This document shows positions 31,953 to 45,400 of a stretch of 64,000 nt of DNA, one piece after another. The stretch spans positions 1,937,001 through 2,001,000 of the forward strand of contig NC_092648.1 in assembly GCF_032118995.1 (NCBI RefSeq), read 5' to 3'. Positions within the stretch are counted from its first letter, which is position 1. Every line of letters starts with the position of its first letter. The position numbers and the translations under genes are program-made. The notes beneath the pieces are model-generated. The model saw only the letters and a program-made list of their open reading frames with translations, was not told where the DNA came from and did not search any database. Origin of the DNA: Asterias amurensis. Taxonomy: Eukaryota > Echinodermata > Asteroidea > Forcipulatida > Asteriidae.

Positions 31953-33507
31953 AGGCAGTGGACACTATTGGTAATTTCTGAAAATAATTGCTATCATAAA
32001 ACCTTTCTTGATTACAGGTAATGGGGAGAGGTTGATAGTAAGTATAAAACATTGTGAGAAACGGCTCCCTCTGAAAGTGCCATAGTTTTCGAGAAAGATG
32101 TAATTTTCCACGAATTTGATTTCGAGACCTCAAGTTTAGAACTTGAGGTCTCGAAATCAACCATCTAAACGCACACAACTTCGTGTGAGAACACTGTAAA
32201 AAAATTGGGTAAAAAAATGCCCAACTTTTTACCCATTTAAGGGCGAATAGTGAACTCCTCCAACTTTTGGGCAAAGTTTTACCCATCAAAGTTGGGCACT
32301 CTGATTGCCAAATAATTGGGTAATATTTCATCATCAATAGTTGGGTATATTTTGGTAACCAACAGTTGGGTAATTTTTTGTTTACCCATTTTCTGGGTAT
32401 TTAATAATTATCAATATACCCACTTATTGGGCGATGATTTTATTCATGATCTAGTTAAAATGTTTAACCTTTTTCGGTGTTATCCAACAAATGGTGAATG
32501 TATTTAACCCTTTGATTTACAGTTTCTCCTGTGATACGTCATACAACCAGGCATATAAAATACATTTTCCACGATGGCAAACGGTGGTGAGTTGTGACCT
32601 TGGCATCTCTCTCAAAATCGTGAGGGTGCTCAGTGGTTTGTAAATGCTTTGGAAGGTTAGTTTTTAACTAAATACAGTTTGTTTCCTGTTCAGTTGTTGT
32701 ACACAGTCGTGACAGTTGCAGCGCAAGCAATGCAGTGATAGTTCCATGCATGTATTTCATACACAAAGCAACACAACAACCACGCATACATGCCACAACC
32801 GGCGTTGCACATAATGGCATGATAAAACTGAAACTATCACAGTAGTGTCAATGTGTTGCTCGCTCTGCAATTGTCACGACTATGTACGACTGAATAGAAA
32901 ACACAACTTCATATTTAGTTAAAAACTCACCTTCAAATTGGATCTATATCCACTGGACAACCCCGCTCGTCACAGCCACTCTTCCACTCGCCATGTTGGA
33001 AAATATCTTTGTTCTACTGTTTAATGCCCAACTTTTTGGCAACTCTTTAATCGTAGTGCGCATGATCGGACGATTTTGACCAACTAATGTGCATAATTTT
33101 AACCAACAATCGAGATTAATTAAAATTACCAAAAAGTTGCCCATTAAATAAGCAAAAGTGTAACCAACAGTTATGATGAATTCAGATTACGAAATATTTT
33201 CCCAACACTTGCCCAACTTTTGTTCCGCTTTTTAAACAAAGAATGGGCAAACAAAATGTTTGCCCAACAAGACCAATTATTTGTTTTGTTGGGCAATTAT
33301 CGACCAATAATTGTTGAAGTTACTTTGCCCAACAAATGATTTGACCAACGTTTTTGCAGTGAAGGGTTATTTTTCTTTCATTATTATCTCGCAACTTCGA
33401 AGACCGATTGAGCTCAAATTTTCACAGGTTTGTTATTTTATGCATTTGTTGAGATATACAAACTGTGAAGGCTAGGCTTTGACAATAACCAATAGTGTCC
33501 ACTGCCT
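31953..33507. mobile_element. TTAA-flanked MITE, type A, split by a 1,170-bp element
   Basis: TTAA at 31949-31952 and 33508-33511. Start aggcagtggacactattggt and end aaccaatagtgtccactgcct-like. The left half runs to cacacaacttcgtgtgagaa (32191) and the right half resumes at 33362 with aagggttatttttctttcat, as in uninterrupted copies (gtgtgacaagggtg). Removing the insert gives a normal-length type A element of about 385 bp. Confidence 0.88.
32192..33361. mobile_element. CACTG-ended DNA element with subterminal repeats
   Basis: Ends CACTGtaaaaaaattgggt and, inverted, CACTGcaaaaacgttggtca. About 200 bp at each end are packed with variants of ttgggtaa / tacccaa / ttgcccaac. A nested inverted pair occupies the middle (32653-32742 against 32832-32934). 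There is no transposase frame, so it is non-autonomous. CACTR ends plus dense subterminal repeats recall the CACTA (EnSpm) superfamily; the apparent duplication is only AA (32190-32191, 33362-33363) rather than three bases, so the superfamily is tentative. Confidence 0.8.
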
Positions 33508-33511
33508 TTAA

Positions 33512-34975
33512 ATCATAACCTCACATAAAATAATCCAATATTTTGACGATTTTACTTCAATGAGCATATTAATCCAATCAACACGAAATCAGATAGTGTA
33601 TAATTATTCATAGAGATAGACCATGTCGTTTCATTTATTTAAAAGTACACTTACGGGTGTAGGCCTGTAGCTTAAAATTTGCATAGCTTATATATACATA
33701 GTAGAGTACAATTTTGTAAAACAAAATATTCACAGTTTGATAAAAAATATTGAAATTTTTATTTCCTTTATATATATTCGCCATTCACTCTAAACTCATT
33801 TGTATTTATTTGGTTCCCATTTAACATCAAGTCTTAAAAGATATTATTCACCAGTGTAAAATTGTGTTCTCGTATATGACTTCTTACGTGAGTTTGCTAA
33901 TGGGAACATCACACTCAATCAATTTAACGGGTGACACACTGGGTGTGTTATTACAATCAATGATGGAGCACCAGGGAAAATTTGCACTGTCTGTGCCATT
34001 GAATTTTCTTTGGCCCAATTTCAAAAGAGCAGCTTATTATAAGCAGAAAATATTTCTCAAAATTTTCTTCTTAGCAGAAATGAACAGGACTCAAGTCACA
34101 AATTGTACATGTGACATGGTATTTTGGCTAGTAAGCATAATGTTGTTGTGCTTAACTACTTTGTGTGCTTACAGGTACTGAATACCTTTGGTAGTTTTAT
34201 TACTCAAAGTATGTATTAGCATAAAAATAAAAGGGGTAATTTCTCACTAAAAATATTTGAAAATCAGAAAGATTTCAGGCCTGAAGCCTTTCTCAGGCAT
34301 CTGAAAGCACACAAATTAAGCATATGTTGGCATACACCAAGTGAGAATATGGTCTTCGACAATTACCAAAGGTGGTCTGTGCTAAGCTTAGTCTGTGCCT
34401 TTAAATGTGGTTACTGTTAGTTTATGTTCATGGCTTTTTAAATATTTTGCTTACATAATTCACCATGTTATCTTTTATTTAGCCATATATGATGAAGCAG
34501 GTATGCGGATAACGGTAATTGCCTTGCTTTTGTACCTGTCTGGATAAACATTAAAACATGATTTATCTTCGGGGAAATAAATGACATTGTATGCGACTAT
34601 ATAAAGCACAAATTGCCAACCAGTAATGTACTTACACAATTAATTCTATAATTGCTAAATATTGTGGAGTGCTGAATCGCCTAATTGGATTTTCTACTCC
34701 ATTCAGTTTTCTGGCACTTCTCGATTTGAGAACAATCAAAGGGATTATTCACTTTTTTGACCCAGTTTTTAATAGATGTCAAATCGGACACAATGACAAG
34801 GAGAGGAATAACTTGAAATGGGAAAAAAAAGAGGCACTCAGCATTTTCAAAATGCAACCGTTTAAAAATCAACAGTCGTCAAACGGCAATACTTTGTAAT
34901 ATATTATTTATACTATAGAGTATTAAGTTATCAATTTAAGACAACTGTCTATATACAATTTCAGCGTTTGCTCAG
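33512..34975. other. Intergenic stretch with repeat fragments
   Basis: 34010-34172 is a 'gctta-gcaaa' family copy (ttggcccaatttcaaaagag, then gtgcttaactactttgtgtg). It is joined directly to the MITE at 34176. Otherwise AT-rich, no gene. Confidence 0.4.
34176..34402. mobile_element. TTAA-type MITE fragment (type A' core)
   Basis: tactgaatacctttggtagt at the left, core tttcaggcctgaagcctttc (a near-perfect palindrome), then ggcatctgaaagcacacaaa, caattaccaaaggtggtctg and right flank cctTTAAatg. Internally deleted. Confidence 0.65.
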
Positions 34976-34981
34976 TTTATT
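34976..34981 (-). terminator. Possible polyadenylation signal of the K2P gene
   Basis: AATAAA on the minus strand about 530 bases after the stop. It is the first canonical hexamer that I noted downstream. Confidence 0.25.
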
Positions 34982-35229
34982 TATACACTATACATTACTT
35001 ATGAAGTAGGTACCAATAAATTGATGTCATAGTTGGAGTTTAATGTAAACAAAGTAATGAATTTCATAGACAACCAACTTCAGTGATAAACTTATTTCAA
35101 AATGGAATGATGGGAGGAGTGTTCCAGGAAATTCTGTGATGCGGAGATTCTGTCCCCATAATGGGAAATTAACATGGGCTGGCAGAAGATGGTTCAAAAG
35201 AGGGCGCTATCCGAAGTAGTTTGTACAAT

Positions 35230-35478
35230 GGGTGCCTTCGATTAGCTTCCCTGGGTCGACCCCGCGGTGCTCACTCGGGTGAGCCCTGATAAGAGGTAAA
35301 CGAACGATCACTCACCGCTCTCGTATAGACGTCATGCACCTGGGTCCAGCCCCCAAGTGATCCACCCCACAAGTAGGGCACTAGGGCTGACCCGGGTGAG
35401 CCCATGGAATGACGTCAAGCTATTTGAACGCACCGGGGCAGACCGGGGTCGACCCAGGGAAGCTTAACGAACGCACCC
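35230..35478. mobile_element. TIR element gggtgc(g)ttcg in the K2P 3'UTR
   Basis: The ends gggtgccttcgattagcttc (35230) and gaagcttaacgaacgcaccc (ending 35478) are inverted copies, continuing inward through cctgggtcgacccc / ggggtcgacccaggg. It begins 36 bases beyond the K2P stop codon, so it is probably transcribed as 3'UTR. A shorter relative lies at 59936-60081. It is GC-rich compared with its surroundings and carries no gene. Confidence 0.75.
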
Positions 35479-35513
35479 ACAGTTTGCCATATGGGGGACA
35501 GAATCTCCTGCTA

Positions 35514-36412
35514 CTAACCATTCGTAAGGAATCCAGAGTCTATCCCCTTGAGATCACCATTTTCATTATTACTGAGATTAATAAAGATATCCTCGTCATC
35601 TCCCCATGATAATCCCCTCCTCATAATCCCTCTCTGCGATGACGTAATGATAATGGAATTAGCCTTCTTGTGGATGATCTTCCTTTGTAGCTTAGTCTCT
35701 CCCCCAGTCATTATCGTTGCGGTCTGGGTACTGACATCCTTCAAGCACCTCCCGAATTCATCTATAGAGATAGTGAATGTTTCACCAGACTCACTGTCAT
35801 GACGGTCGTATTTAGCCGTTCTGAGATTCACAGTGACTCGGTTTTCTTTCTCCTGTTTCTGCTTCTCAAAACTTGCATTTCTTCGCTTGCTCATGACCCT
35901 CCTGGCCACGCCCCTTGTCATGGTTTGCACACGGCTTGCATTCTTCCTCTGATAATGTTGAGTCACCTTAAAGGTGAGAGTTAACACCGCTAGACCCAGG
36001 ATTAGGTATAGTATAAGGCCGATCTTATAAACCACTCGAGTTACTGCGTTTAGTTTGGAGCCGTTCCCTGCAACGTAATCGCCGAATCCAATGGTACTGA
36101 GCGAGATGAACGTGTAATAATGAGCCACGCCCCACGACCAATCCTCTACGAAATGGATAATAGTCGAAGGGATGAGTATAACAATCAGATACAACAAAAC
36201 AACAATGGTCGTGTACACAGCGAACTTTTGGACTGTTGGGAACTTGAGGAAGGCGACTGTTTTATCAAACTTGTCGGTGAAACTCTTCCAGTGGCGTTCC
36301 GAACACTGACCAAAGACGGTCAGGAACCAGCCGGTGAGAGGGATACCGAAGAAGGCGAAGACGATGCAGAAGAAACGCCCCTCGTCGGTCCGGGGTGCCA
36401 TGTTACCGTAAC
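35514..36412 (-). CDS. KCNK: K2P channel exon 2: rest of pore 1, TM2-TM4, cytoplasmic tail
   Basis: Acceptor tcatttcAG/GTTACGG at 36412. Begins in the filter (GYGN), then MAPRTDEGRFFCIVFAFFGI, TM3, second filter and TM4, and the tail with RKNASRVQTM, KRRNASF and SSQRGIMRRGLSW as candidate basophilic kinase sites (inference). Stop at 35516-35514. Confidence 0.96.
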
Positions 36413-39400
36413 CTGAAATGATAGCAAGAATAAAACAGTTAGAGAAGGTTCTATAACAACGTTAACCCGGCCCAACTCTTTAAAAGCATGCGGGTCTGAT
36501 CCGGGTAGGATCCGGGTCAGGTCTGAGTCAGATCCGGGTCCATTGGAGCCTGATCAGTGTCTGAGTCAGATGACCCTGATCTGTGTCAATTTACCCAGAA
36601 ATGGATCACAATGACGTAGAGTCCGAAAAAATCCGAGTTTAAAACCTCCATTCGGATCAACCTGACCCAGAAACGGGTCAGGAACTCTTGGAGCCCGAAT
36701 TCGTTCAATTCCAGGATTTAATTTTTTAAACAATACGTGGAATTAATAATAACTGAGTTCAATTCTAACTAAGACAAATCATACTGCGATTAAGTGGTCA
36801 AACAAACTTGAAAGAACAAAGAGTATAACTCTTTGTACTGTAAAAAAAGAAATGGCGGCCAAGGATTGCACATGTACATGCAACAAATAATTAAGTGCAA
36901 GCTGCAATCTTCTTTTGTTTTTAAACCTGTTACAGTTTTTCATCAATTATTAAATTCAACCGAGTGAGAGGGACAACTAAGATGATTGACAAAATGTAGA
37001 GTGACCTACGACAGTGGAATGTACATCGTCTTTGATGAATAAATAATGAAAAACCGGGTTTTTAAGAACAAGAGTACAGATTGCCATGGTAATTTAACCC
37101 TTAGAAAGTACGTGTTGCAATCAATCCACCTATTATGCAAGTCGAATGCATGGCGACATGTGCCTGCTCAAACACATGTATTTAAATTACCAATATATTG
37201 CATTGGCAACGAGTCCGTCTGGCAGCGGGACACACGCCGGTAAAGTAGTGGGGGCTGTTAGGCTGAGAGACGGCCGGTGAATCATCTACGAAAGGTGTGG
37301 CCCCGGACACTTATTCAACACGTTCTTGAGTGTTTTCAGCAGTCGAGCCTTTTGAATCCTCTTTTGGTTTAAGAGATTGTTTTTATTCTAAAGGTTTTTA
37401 TGGACACCTTCGGCAAATGTCAAAGACCAGTATTCTCATTAGGTTCATTCCAACATATGCATAAAATTACAAACCCTTTTGGAATTGTATTGTGAATCTC
37501 CCATCGGGTTATCGTTTTGCTCTTATAAGCCACTGGACACCTTTGGCAAATGTCAGAGACCAGTTTTCTCACTTGGTGCATTCCCACATATGTCCACAAA
37601 TTATAACAAATCTGTAATAAAAAAAATTCTTAAGTTGGTCACGGGAATAATGAAAGTGTGTGCTTTCAGATGCACGAGATAGGCTCCCGGCCGTGGTCTT
37701 GAGTTTGTTTGTTTGTTGGGGTGGGGGGGGGGGGGTGTACCCATGGCATGCCACATATTGAACACAAGATGAGGACTCGAACCCACACTCTCATTCGATA
37801 AGTGCATAATGGCATGGTGTACCCCCTTCTACTGTGTCTCCATTGTGTGCTTGGTATCTCAGGAATTCTATAGAGGACTTTGGGGAAGGTACATCTATAC
37901 AAGAGGAAAGTGTTACTCTGTTGAAACACACATTCTCAAATGCATCCCTGTGGAGACATCTTTTGTTCGTGTTTGCGTCCCTGTACTTACGATTTTCCCA
38001 TAGACTTTGTACACAAAATTCCTTGTGGTGGAGCACCCCGGTCTTAAGAATTTCCCCATGAAGTTCTTTCATTTTCCCTTTGTTGTTTTGTCCTGGGTCT
38101 ACATCCAGAAAATAGCGATGGGATACACTCTACTGGCTATACACCAGAGCTAGGTTCCGGTGCTATTAACCAACCACGACCGGTCCTGACCACCGTCGTC
38201 TTTCTTTTTTTAAGAGAATTTTATTTTCATGCACTATACAGCCCAGTCCTAATTAAACAAACAATTTAAAACACATCTAGCATCAAAGTATTGCCGACAT
38301 CAACACGGAAACACTGTTGCCCAAAGCGTGAAGGGCTTATTTATGGTGTAGAGCCTTTATCAACAAATTCTCAGAAAAGCTGATTAAGACAGAATCAGTC
38401 AGAAATTTTGAAACCTAATTAAGTCAGCTTCCGGTAAAAGAAAAGCCCGGTTATGTGTAAGTGAAAGTTGTCTTGAGCTATTTATGGCACCAACAGGAAC
38501 TCAAAATCCGTCTGCATTGATTAACTCTGTTGCCATTTGAAGACGTTTTTTTAATGTTTTGAATTCCTGTAAGAGACAGTTTGACGTGAAAATGTATATC
38601 ATAGAATATTTATTATGACAATATAGTATCAATAATCACTAGGTCCAAGTCATATAACTTTAAGCACTAGATCTACGACTCTTTGGGGGGGGGGGGGGGA
38701 AGAAGACTTGCATGTAAGGCTAGTCCTAAGTTGGGACGAATAGTACTCGTTCTAACTCGAGATAAGACCTTAACTCTTTGTGAAATCCACCTCGATCTTA
38801 TAAAGTGTTTTTTTTTCTACACGTGTCTAAAAGTGGTTTTTATGTTCAAGACACGTATGCTAAAAATTTGAACTTTGATTTTGAATTTTTATACACTTTT
38901 GTGCAGCACCTAGTCATGGTTTATTGGTGATGCGGCACAATCTGTTGCCAATAAGGCCAGACACAATGAGGCACACCGATTCTCATTTTGATAAGTGTTC
39001 TGTGGACTTCTTTTATGTATTTATATACAACACACGTGACCATTGGCTGAATGTCCCACACGAAGGGCGAAGCAATAATGGATAAATGTCTTGCTTGTAA
39101 TGTCACGGCCGGGACTCGAACCCACTCCTGATAACACCAGAGATTGATGACAGTTAAGACAAAGGGCTACGTGCATGATTTAAAACACTTGCAATCTTGT
39201 GACAATAATGACCAAATCATTCCAATTCGTGAACCTTAATCCAATGTTTCCCAACAAAACACTAAGTCACACAGTCCTCAAATACTTATGAAGTTTCCTA
39301 TAGAAAAGTTAAACATAAAATTACTTTTTAACTTGTTTATACAACTTAATGAAATGTACTTCACTCCTTCCTCGGTGCAATTATGACATTTGTTAACATA

Positions 39401-42400
39401 GAAACAACAGGCCTACGTGCAGTTCGTCGTGTATTAACGGCTCACGCGACGATTAGCTCGTGATTACTGACTTATTTTTGTTTTTTTTATCCTGCGACCT
39501 TTTGTATTTAAGCAAAACATGAATAATTTCCTCCTTTTACTTGTCATTGTTCCTTATTAAAGGTCACATTTGATTATGTAGTTTGAACGTAAATAGGTAA
39601 ATGCCACAATGGCCAAAATGCCACCATTTCCCGTCTGAGTTGTCAGTATAACCAAGTGTCTTAAAGGCCACGTCAATTCAGATAATTTACAGGCAACCAG
39701 TTTCAGGCAATCTCCATGTAGAACGGCACTATATGAAAACGTAATCATGTAAAACCGATAGTGGTCCTTAGGCATGCACTGCAGTTGGTTGCCTCCAACT
39801 TGCCTGTCCAAATTGCCTCATGTTACAAGACCCTATAAGTCATAAACTGGTAAACACAATATCCGATAATTATTCATCTGAAAGCCTGCAAACCATAGAG
39901 CCAAACATAGCTTGAATTGTTGCTGTATTGCAATAGCCTAGAAGCCAAAATAAACATTTCTGAACATGTGAAAGTTTAATTTGATTATCACGAAGGACGT
40001 ACAAAAGGCCTCTCACGAAAACGTTACCCACAAATTAATTGACCAGAAGCAAGTGAATGTTTACTTCGTTTTTCCCTGAGTTCGCAATAAGCAAAGTGTT
40101 TGACATCACATGTTACAAAACCAACTGAGTCTGGACTTCCTGTGGGAATAATACAGCTCAATAAAGAAGAAAACAAATCTTTAGAAGTTTTAACCTACTA
40201 TTTTTATCAAGTTTTGATATGAAGACAGGGAGAATAAAAAAAAACTGTTCGGATGTCATGTTTGAAATATTTGATTTGTTGTGGCCATGGAGTGTCACAG
40301 TGCCCAAAATCGGCATGGCAGCACTCCTATTTGATCACGGGTTAAATTGACCCAGATATTGATCAAGCCCCACTGGCATCTGAGTTAGGGTCAATTCTGA
40401 CAAGAAGTTTAAGGAGTGTCCCAGTGCCCAAATTCGGCATGGCAGCACTGCTATTTGATTCTGGGATATTGACCCAGGAATGGGTCAAGCCCCACTAGAA
40501 TCTAAGTCAGGGTCAACTCTGACCCGATATGTTTACGGATTGTCCCGGTGCCCAAATTCGGCATGGCAGCACCCCTGTTTGATTCCGGGTCATATCGACC
40601 CAGAAATGGATCAAACCCCACTGGAATCTGAGTCAGGGTCACTTCTGAACCCATAAGTTTAAGGAGTGTCCCAGTGCCCAAAATCGGCACGGCAGCATTT
40701 ATTAACAGTCTAAGCGTCCAAGATTTCTGGAACCGCATTAACTGTACAACACAGGGGACCAACGGCTGCACGTCCCACCCGAAAGACAATGCACTAATTT
40801 TTAAGTGTCTTGCTTTAAGGACACAAGTTATTTGGTAACACAGTCCACGCGTACCCATCCCATGTAGAAGTGTTTCTGCATGACACATGCTGTATTAACA
40901 GCCGACCTTTGAGCTAACATGCGTTTCCATGGCCAAGACAAATATGGAGCAACGCTTTATCAAAAGTCCCCCCCTTCTGAACAACTAAGTCAATGCACGT
41001 TTCCCAATTCGCATAATATCACCAACGATTCTCAGTCGACATAATGTTAATGTACATACAGAAGACGAATGATCTTTCACGCATACATTAACTGCAGATA
41101 ACCGAAACAGAATTATTATCAAATTTACCAGTATAGATAAATTACATGACAATGAAGAAAGTGGATTTGCACGGTGTAGGAAGATTAAACTAGCCATTAA
41201 GGTTTTGAGTGCATGGAACTTGACAGCGTGGACCCTCGTCGGCTTAGATGTAAGACTTGTCATCAAATATTACGGGTGCAAATCCTGAACAGCAAGCATA
41301 ATTTCACAAAGCCTAAGAATAGTCATATTGTGCGGTTTTATACTGGTCATAAAACACAGATGGATGATAAAACTTGCTTGTTGGAAAAGTTCATTGTTGA
41401 CAGCCTTGGGTCGGTCATCTCTGTGTTGGGCATCTCCTTCGATAAATGCCATACATTTAAGCCCTTTCACACGAGCAATTTAGCAAGGGTCCCTTGCTAA
41501 AACGAAGCATGGTTGTAACAATTTACAAAATGTACCACGTGTGAAAAGAAATACCCGCAGAGTTTTAATTGATGTATACTTTGCAGGTGTTTTTGAATTT
41601 AGTCAATAAAACAAAGGGTACTGCACTATTTAATGACAGTGGCAAGGCAATTGTTTGTTAATCGAAAGCTGCTGTACTTCTTCTACCCAAGTCAGTTTTA
41701 TTGCCATCACTGTTAAAGAACTATCATCAAACGTACACATTCCCTTTAAGCATAACTAATTAGATCTATCGGGAGGTAACTCAGTTGCTCTAACGAGCAA
41801 GAAAACAGAACACTATTGAGTTATCTTTTTGATTAAATGATTTAATACATACTCTCTCATTAGAATCAGCATCAACTCCGACTTAGGGAATTTTCCTTTC
41901 TCTATCTTCAGGATTCTATGACCTTTGATATAGTAGGCTTAGAGGATTGATGGATTAGTCAATAGACTTGGATTCCTACTGAACCAATGTATAAGGCGGA
42001 AGTGCGAGGAGCTTGGGAGGTTTTGTACATGAGATAAATCGCTTTTTCACCTCTCACACTAAAAGCCAAAATCGTATGCTTGCACGCAATGTATGTCCTC
42101 CTCTACATACAGCATTTTTGTGCTTTGAGACGATCAAAATTTCACTCACTCCCAAAACTCCCTGGTAAGATTTCACCCGGATTCAGGGGGCCTGACCCAG
42201 TTGTTGGTATCATTATATATGGGAAAGCTTCATGTAAGAAAGAGGCCAGAATAGTACATCCTTTTGCGTCTTAGCAACTCACTCCTGTTATCTCCATGTA
42301 ATTCCTTGTCCAAACTTTGAACCCTATTGTTTTAATTTGATCATGAACATTGGGATTTTAAAATCGGGTTATGTGTTTAATAGTTTGACCAAGTTTCTGT

Positions 42401-45400
42401 GTCATTTTGAAACAGATTCTGGTCAAGTACTGACTCAAATTGGTTCAGGCTTCACAGGACCAAATCTGGGTAAATTCTGAGTTTTTAGAGTGCAGTTATC
42501 AGACCCACGTCTCTGCGTTAAGACGAGAAACAATTTATCCTTTAATAGTTGGGAGAGTTTGTAGAGAAATCTAAGGATGAGTGTAACCTTAATCTTGCTC
42601 TAAACGGTGGGGCGATTTCAACCGATGTACTCGTAAACCCTCACTTAGTTGACTAAGTGCTGATGACTCATTCTTCTTTCTAACCCATTTTACTCCACTG
42701 CAGGAGGAAAGCCTCTTCATAAATGCTAAATTTCACTCTATCCCGAGCTGTCTGTTGCCAAGCAATGGTAATAATAATAACAATAATTTTTTCATTTATA
42801 TTGCGCCCATTCCATAAAATGTACACAAGCGCATAACAAAATAATTATAAAAAATATTAAAATTTTATAACAGGAAAATATACAGCAATCCAAACAAATG
42901 AAAATACTAGGACCTTACAGAACAATCCGAAGAGTAAAAATTGCAAATTGCATTCTTGGTAGCATCTCCCCATCTTCTGCTTGGCCTCCCTCTTTTCTTG
43001 TTTGGTTTCTTTGAGTCTAAACTGGTTATTTGCCTGTCCACCTGTTGTCATCGCCTTGCAAGGCCTCCTCCCCATATACACTTCTTTGATTTAATGGTCT
43101 TAATGATATCCTGCAATCTTGATTAATTTATCCGGTCCTCATTTATCAACACGCCTTCTGTGTTACTCCTATCGTTATTCTTTCCATCACAGACCAAATT
43201 CTCTGTCACCTTTATTTGTTTACTCTCAAGAATTACTGGTTAATGTAGTACTGTACAATAATGAGTTGCTGTACAATAATGAGCTGTTGTACAATAATAA
43301 ACTACTGCATAATATAGAACTACTTTACAATAATGAACTGCTGTACAACAATAACCCAGTTTACAATACTAAACAACTGTACAATAATGAGGTACTGTAC
43401 AATATTAAACTATTGTACAATATAACTACTGTACAATAATAAACTTCTGTACAGTAATAACCTACTGTGCAAGAGTGAACCATACATTACTGAACAACTG
43501 TGAACTGTACAACAGTGAACTCTTTCTCCCATTCTCGGTTTTGTGGCAATGGGTTGGATTTGAGAAAAAAACAAGATGGCCGCACCATGATATAGGTCTT
43601 CAGAATTGATGCTGTACTTAATTCATTTGCTTGATAATCAACCTTGATAATCAACCGTACCAAGTGATATTTACAGTTTTGCATGGTGTGGATTAGTAAG
43701 CTAGCGAGTACATCTATTTTGGGTGAAAACTCTTCTTTTTTTCCCTTCAAACTCCCAGCCCAAATGTGCACTCAAACCAATATTTCAACCTAAGCACACT
43801 CGGAATTGTACCCCCCCCCCCCTTCATTCACGACGAGCAGAGTGTACGGTTCGAATTGTCCAGGGTCCTGTTTCACGGAAATGCTTAAAGCTGATCAGCA
43901 CGGTTTTGTTGTGCTTAACTACTTTTTGCGCTGAGTGAAATCGGCCCAGGCATTAAGAACTCATCGGCTCTATTAAGCGCAAACACTTCTCACTAAAGAT
44001 ATGTTTACATACTTTTACCCGCAAGTGTACTATTTATAGATGATCAACAGGTAGATATTATTACATATCAACATTTTCCAAACTATACTCAGAGGGCATT
44101 ATTTTGCCAAAAATAGTTAACGGCCTGACGATTCTACTCGTTTCTACGGCTTAGTCTTCCTAAAATGATATTTTTTCCTAGCAAAGAGTTTTTACAAATT
44201 ATAAAGCCATTAGTTTTGTCTTTTCCGGTTCCTTTTATTCGTAGAGACAGAGAAGTATCTATATACTGAACACTTCAAAATAGCCTGCCCTAACATGACA
44301 TACATGGGAAAAGCTAAATATAAATGTTGTTTACTTTTCCACATACAAGCGCTCATGGTGAAATGAAGATTTATGATTCTGCAAATGTTGACGTGGGTTT
44401 GTGTTTGACGTTTTTTTATAAGCCACTTTCCAGCAACGTAATGAGCGTATGTTGGATTGAATGTGATGGATTGCATAGCGTGTGGCTCATTTTGTGAGAA
44501 TCCGCCTCCTCGGTTAACATTCATGTAAAGGTTGATTTACAATATCCAGCCTGTGTGGTGGTTGTAATCAGTGACGATAATATTGGATTTTGGGAAGCGT
44601 TTGGACAGCGTTTTCTATGTTCTGTTTTGATATTGGACATTGGACATTCACATAGGTTTGTACAGCGAATGTGTACTCACTATTTTTATATTGGACATTC
44701 CCATGGGTTTGTGCAGTAAATGTCAGTGAATATCTTCGAGAGGCACAGTTTGTCTCATTCTATCACAGCTTTTTGTGGTGGATGCAATCAGATGACGATG
44801 AGGTTTACATCATTGTGGCACGACTACATTGTATATCACTATCATGTTCCATTGCTTTGTACGACTATAGTACATAGCAATGTGTTTTTTTCTTTGTGTG
44901 AACCTATTATCAGGAGACTTCTTAGAGACACTTGACACTATATTGGTAACTGTCAAAGACTAGTCTTCACAGTTGGTGTATCTCATCATATGCATAAAAT
45001 AACAAACCTGTACAAATTTGAGCTCAATCGGTCGTCAAAGTTGTGAGATATTAAGTAGGATTTGAAGATATTAATGAAAGGAAAAAACACCCTTGTTGCA
45101 GCTGGTCACACGAAGTTGTGTGCTTTCAGATGCTTGATTTCGAGACCTCTAATTCTAAATCTGAGGTCTCGAAATCAAATGTGTGGAAAATTACTCCTTT
45201 CTCGAAAACTACGTCACTTCAGAGGAAGCTGTTTCTCACAATGTTTTAAACTATCAACCTCTCCCCATTACTTGTAATCAAGACAGGTTTAATGATAATA
45301 ATTATATTGAGTAATTACCAATCGTGTCCACTGCCTTTAAGGCTGGTATCTCCGATAACATTATTGATATGAGACAGTGATGTTAGTTTTATATTGGACA

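Noticed and set aside
35548..36416. Open frames on the + strand opposite K2P exon 2
   Set aside because: Antisense shadows of a strongly supported channel exon.
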